This document shows, in pieces, positions 63,378 through 64,000 of a stretch of 64,000 bases of DNA (the first letter of the stretch is position 1; each line of letters opens with the position of its first letter). The notes below the pieces were generated by a model, which was not told the DNA's origin, made no database searches, and worked only from the letters and a program-made list of their open reading frames with translations. The DNA lies in NCBI GenBank assembly GCA_002049455.2, contig KV918766.1:496001-560000 (forward strand). Reading direction: 5' to 3'. The DNA comes from Porphyra umbilicalis (Eukaryota; Rhodophyta; Bangiophyceae; Bangiales; Bangiaceae). The translations under genes and the position numbers were made by a program.

Positions 63378-64000
63378 TTAGTCTAGGCTCTCGGGCCCCT
63401 CGATCAGCGTGAACACGGCAAACACCTCAAAGAGAATGCCGCTGACGAGCGCGACCATTCGCTCCGAGATCTTGGACGATACCGCGACCGCCGCAACAAC
63501 AGCCATGCCCGTGCACAAGACGTTAGCGGCGGTCGCCCCCCCAATGACCGCCACCGCGTTGCCGCTCGCCGCCAAGGCCATCGTCGCGAGCATGCTGCGG
63601 TCGCACCACTCAGCGACAAAGATCAGGGAGACGATCTTGAGGAGGACAGACACCTTGGATTCGGCTTCCCCTTGCACGTCGAGGGAGGCAACCAGCTCCT
63701 CCGCGCCTGCCCGCTCCCCGCCAGCCACTGGGGTGGCGGGCGCCACGCCCGTCGCGGTGCTACCGGCGGTGGCCACCGCCGGCAGGCCCGACGCCGGCGG
63801 ATCCCCCCCGGTGTCGACGACAGGGAGCGGGATTGGATGATCATCTGCGCGCCAAAGACGACAAAGAGCGCCACCGAAAAGTAGTGGGTGACGATCGGCG
63901 GCAGGAAATGCATCACCTGCCCGAGGCAACACGCAATGAGCGTCATTGCCGTCAGCGCGAGCAGCGCGCCCGTAAACACCATGGACGGCGAGTGCTTCAT
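63378..64000 (-). CDS. GDT1/UPF0016 (TMEM165-type) cation transporter, partial
   Basis: GDT1 proteins move Mn2+/Ca2+ across Golgi, vacuolar or plastid membranes. They have two repeats of three spans with ExGD[KR][ST] motifs. The window holds the rest of repeat 1 (SPSMVFTGALLALTAMTLIA, then HYFSVALFVVFGAQMI), a hydrophilic loop, and repeat 2: VLLKIVSLIFVAEWCDRSML, then NAVAVIGGATAANVLCTGMA and KISERMVALVSGILFEVFAV. It ends IEGPESLD. Repeat 2 has EWCDRS, with Cys at the usual Gly. The first motif and the start codon lie beyond the right edge. The frame changes once at a G7 run near 63805. The loop (Ala/Gly/Pro-rich, about 60 residues) is longer than usual. Confidence 0.85.
   Translation of the reverse strand, partial: EALAVHGVYGRAARADGNDAHCVLPRAGDAFPAADRHPLLFGGALCRLWRADDHPIPLPVVDTGGDPPASGLPAVATAGSTATGVAPATPVAGGERAGAEELVASLDVQGEAESKVSVLLKIVSLIFVAEWCDRSMLATMALAASGNAVAVIGGATAANVLCTGMAVVAAVAVSSKISERMVALVSGILFEVFAVFTLIEGPESLD

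Noticed and set aside
1..64000. CRISPR arrays, rRNA genes, bacterial operons
   Set aside because: No regularly spaced identical repeats with unique spacers, no rRNA-like conserved stretches, and gene structure (introns, isolated genes) is eukaryotic.

Overview
The window looks like nuclear DNA of a very GC-rich, intron-poor eukaryotic alga. Spliced genes have one short intron each (210 to 320 bp). Proteins are heavily Ala/Gly/Pro/Arg biased, and several carry organelle-type N-terminal extensions. The gene set (alpha-NAC, HIG1, MLRQ/B12D complex I subunit, ARID protein, GDT1, SKI2-type helicase, SufE-MnmA) is eukaryotic and partly plastid-flavoured. A bangiophyte red alga (Porphyra/Pyropia type) is my best inference. 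I ran no database search, so the lineage is not proven.

Layout. 0-9 kb is mobile DNA: a C-rich array, then a decayed PIF/Harbinger-like element with about 43-bp terminal inverted repeats (1673 and 9079). It holds a broken DDE transposase, a broken accessory ORF and, nested between them, a 2.7-kb near-perfect palindrome. 10.7-18.6 kb holds a SufE-MnmA fusion, a START/SRPBCC-like gene, alpha-NAC and a HIG1 protein. 19.2-20.6 kb is a hAT-like element with a BED-like finger ORF. 21.5-22.4 kb is minisatellite DNA. 22.5-26 kb holds a DUF924 protein and a PAP2 membrane protein. 28-33.6 kb is one large pseudokinase/armadillo-like gene. 36-39 kb holds the MLRQ subunit and a DUF2207-like membrane protein. 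41.6-46.1 kb is a SKI2-family helicase. 46.8-49.6 kb has two unrecognised genes. 52.4-57.4 kb is a hAT cluster: a 382-bp MITE and a 4.5-kb relative, each with its own 8-bp target duplication, and a third insertion nested inside. 58.8-62.9 kb is an ARID-domain protein, and the right edge is a partial GDT1/UPF0016 transporter.

A recurring technical feature is that many otherwise convincing genes change reading frame at C, G or T homopolymer runs (SufE-MnmA, SRPBCC, pseudokinase, DUF2207-like, helicase, GDT1). I treat these as single genes with probable homopolymer indels, because conserved motifs continue on both sides. The DUF924, NAC, HIG1, PAP2 and ARID genes are open throughout.

Functionally the genes are mostly unrelated housekeeping neighbours, as expected in a eukaryote: translation and tRNA thiolation (NAC, MnmA), RNA turnover (helicase), respiration (HIG1, MLRQ), chromatin (ARID), and ion or lipid handling (GDT1, PAP2, SRPBCC). 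The most interesting points are the SufE-MnmA fusion, the palindrome, and the datable family of hAT elements.
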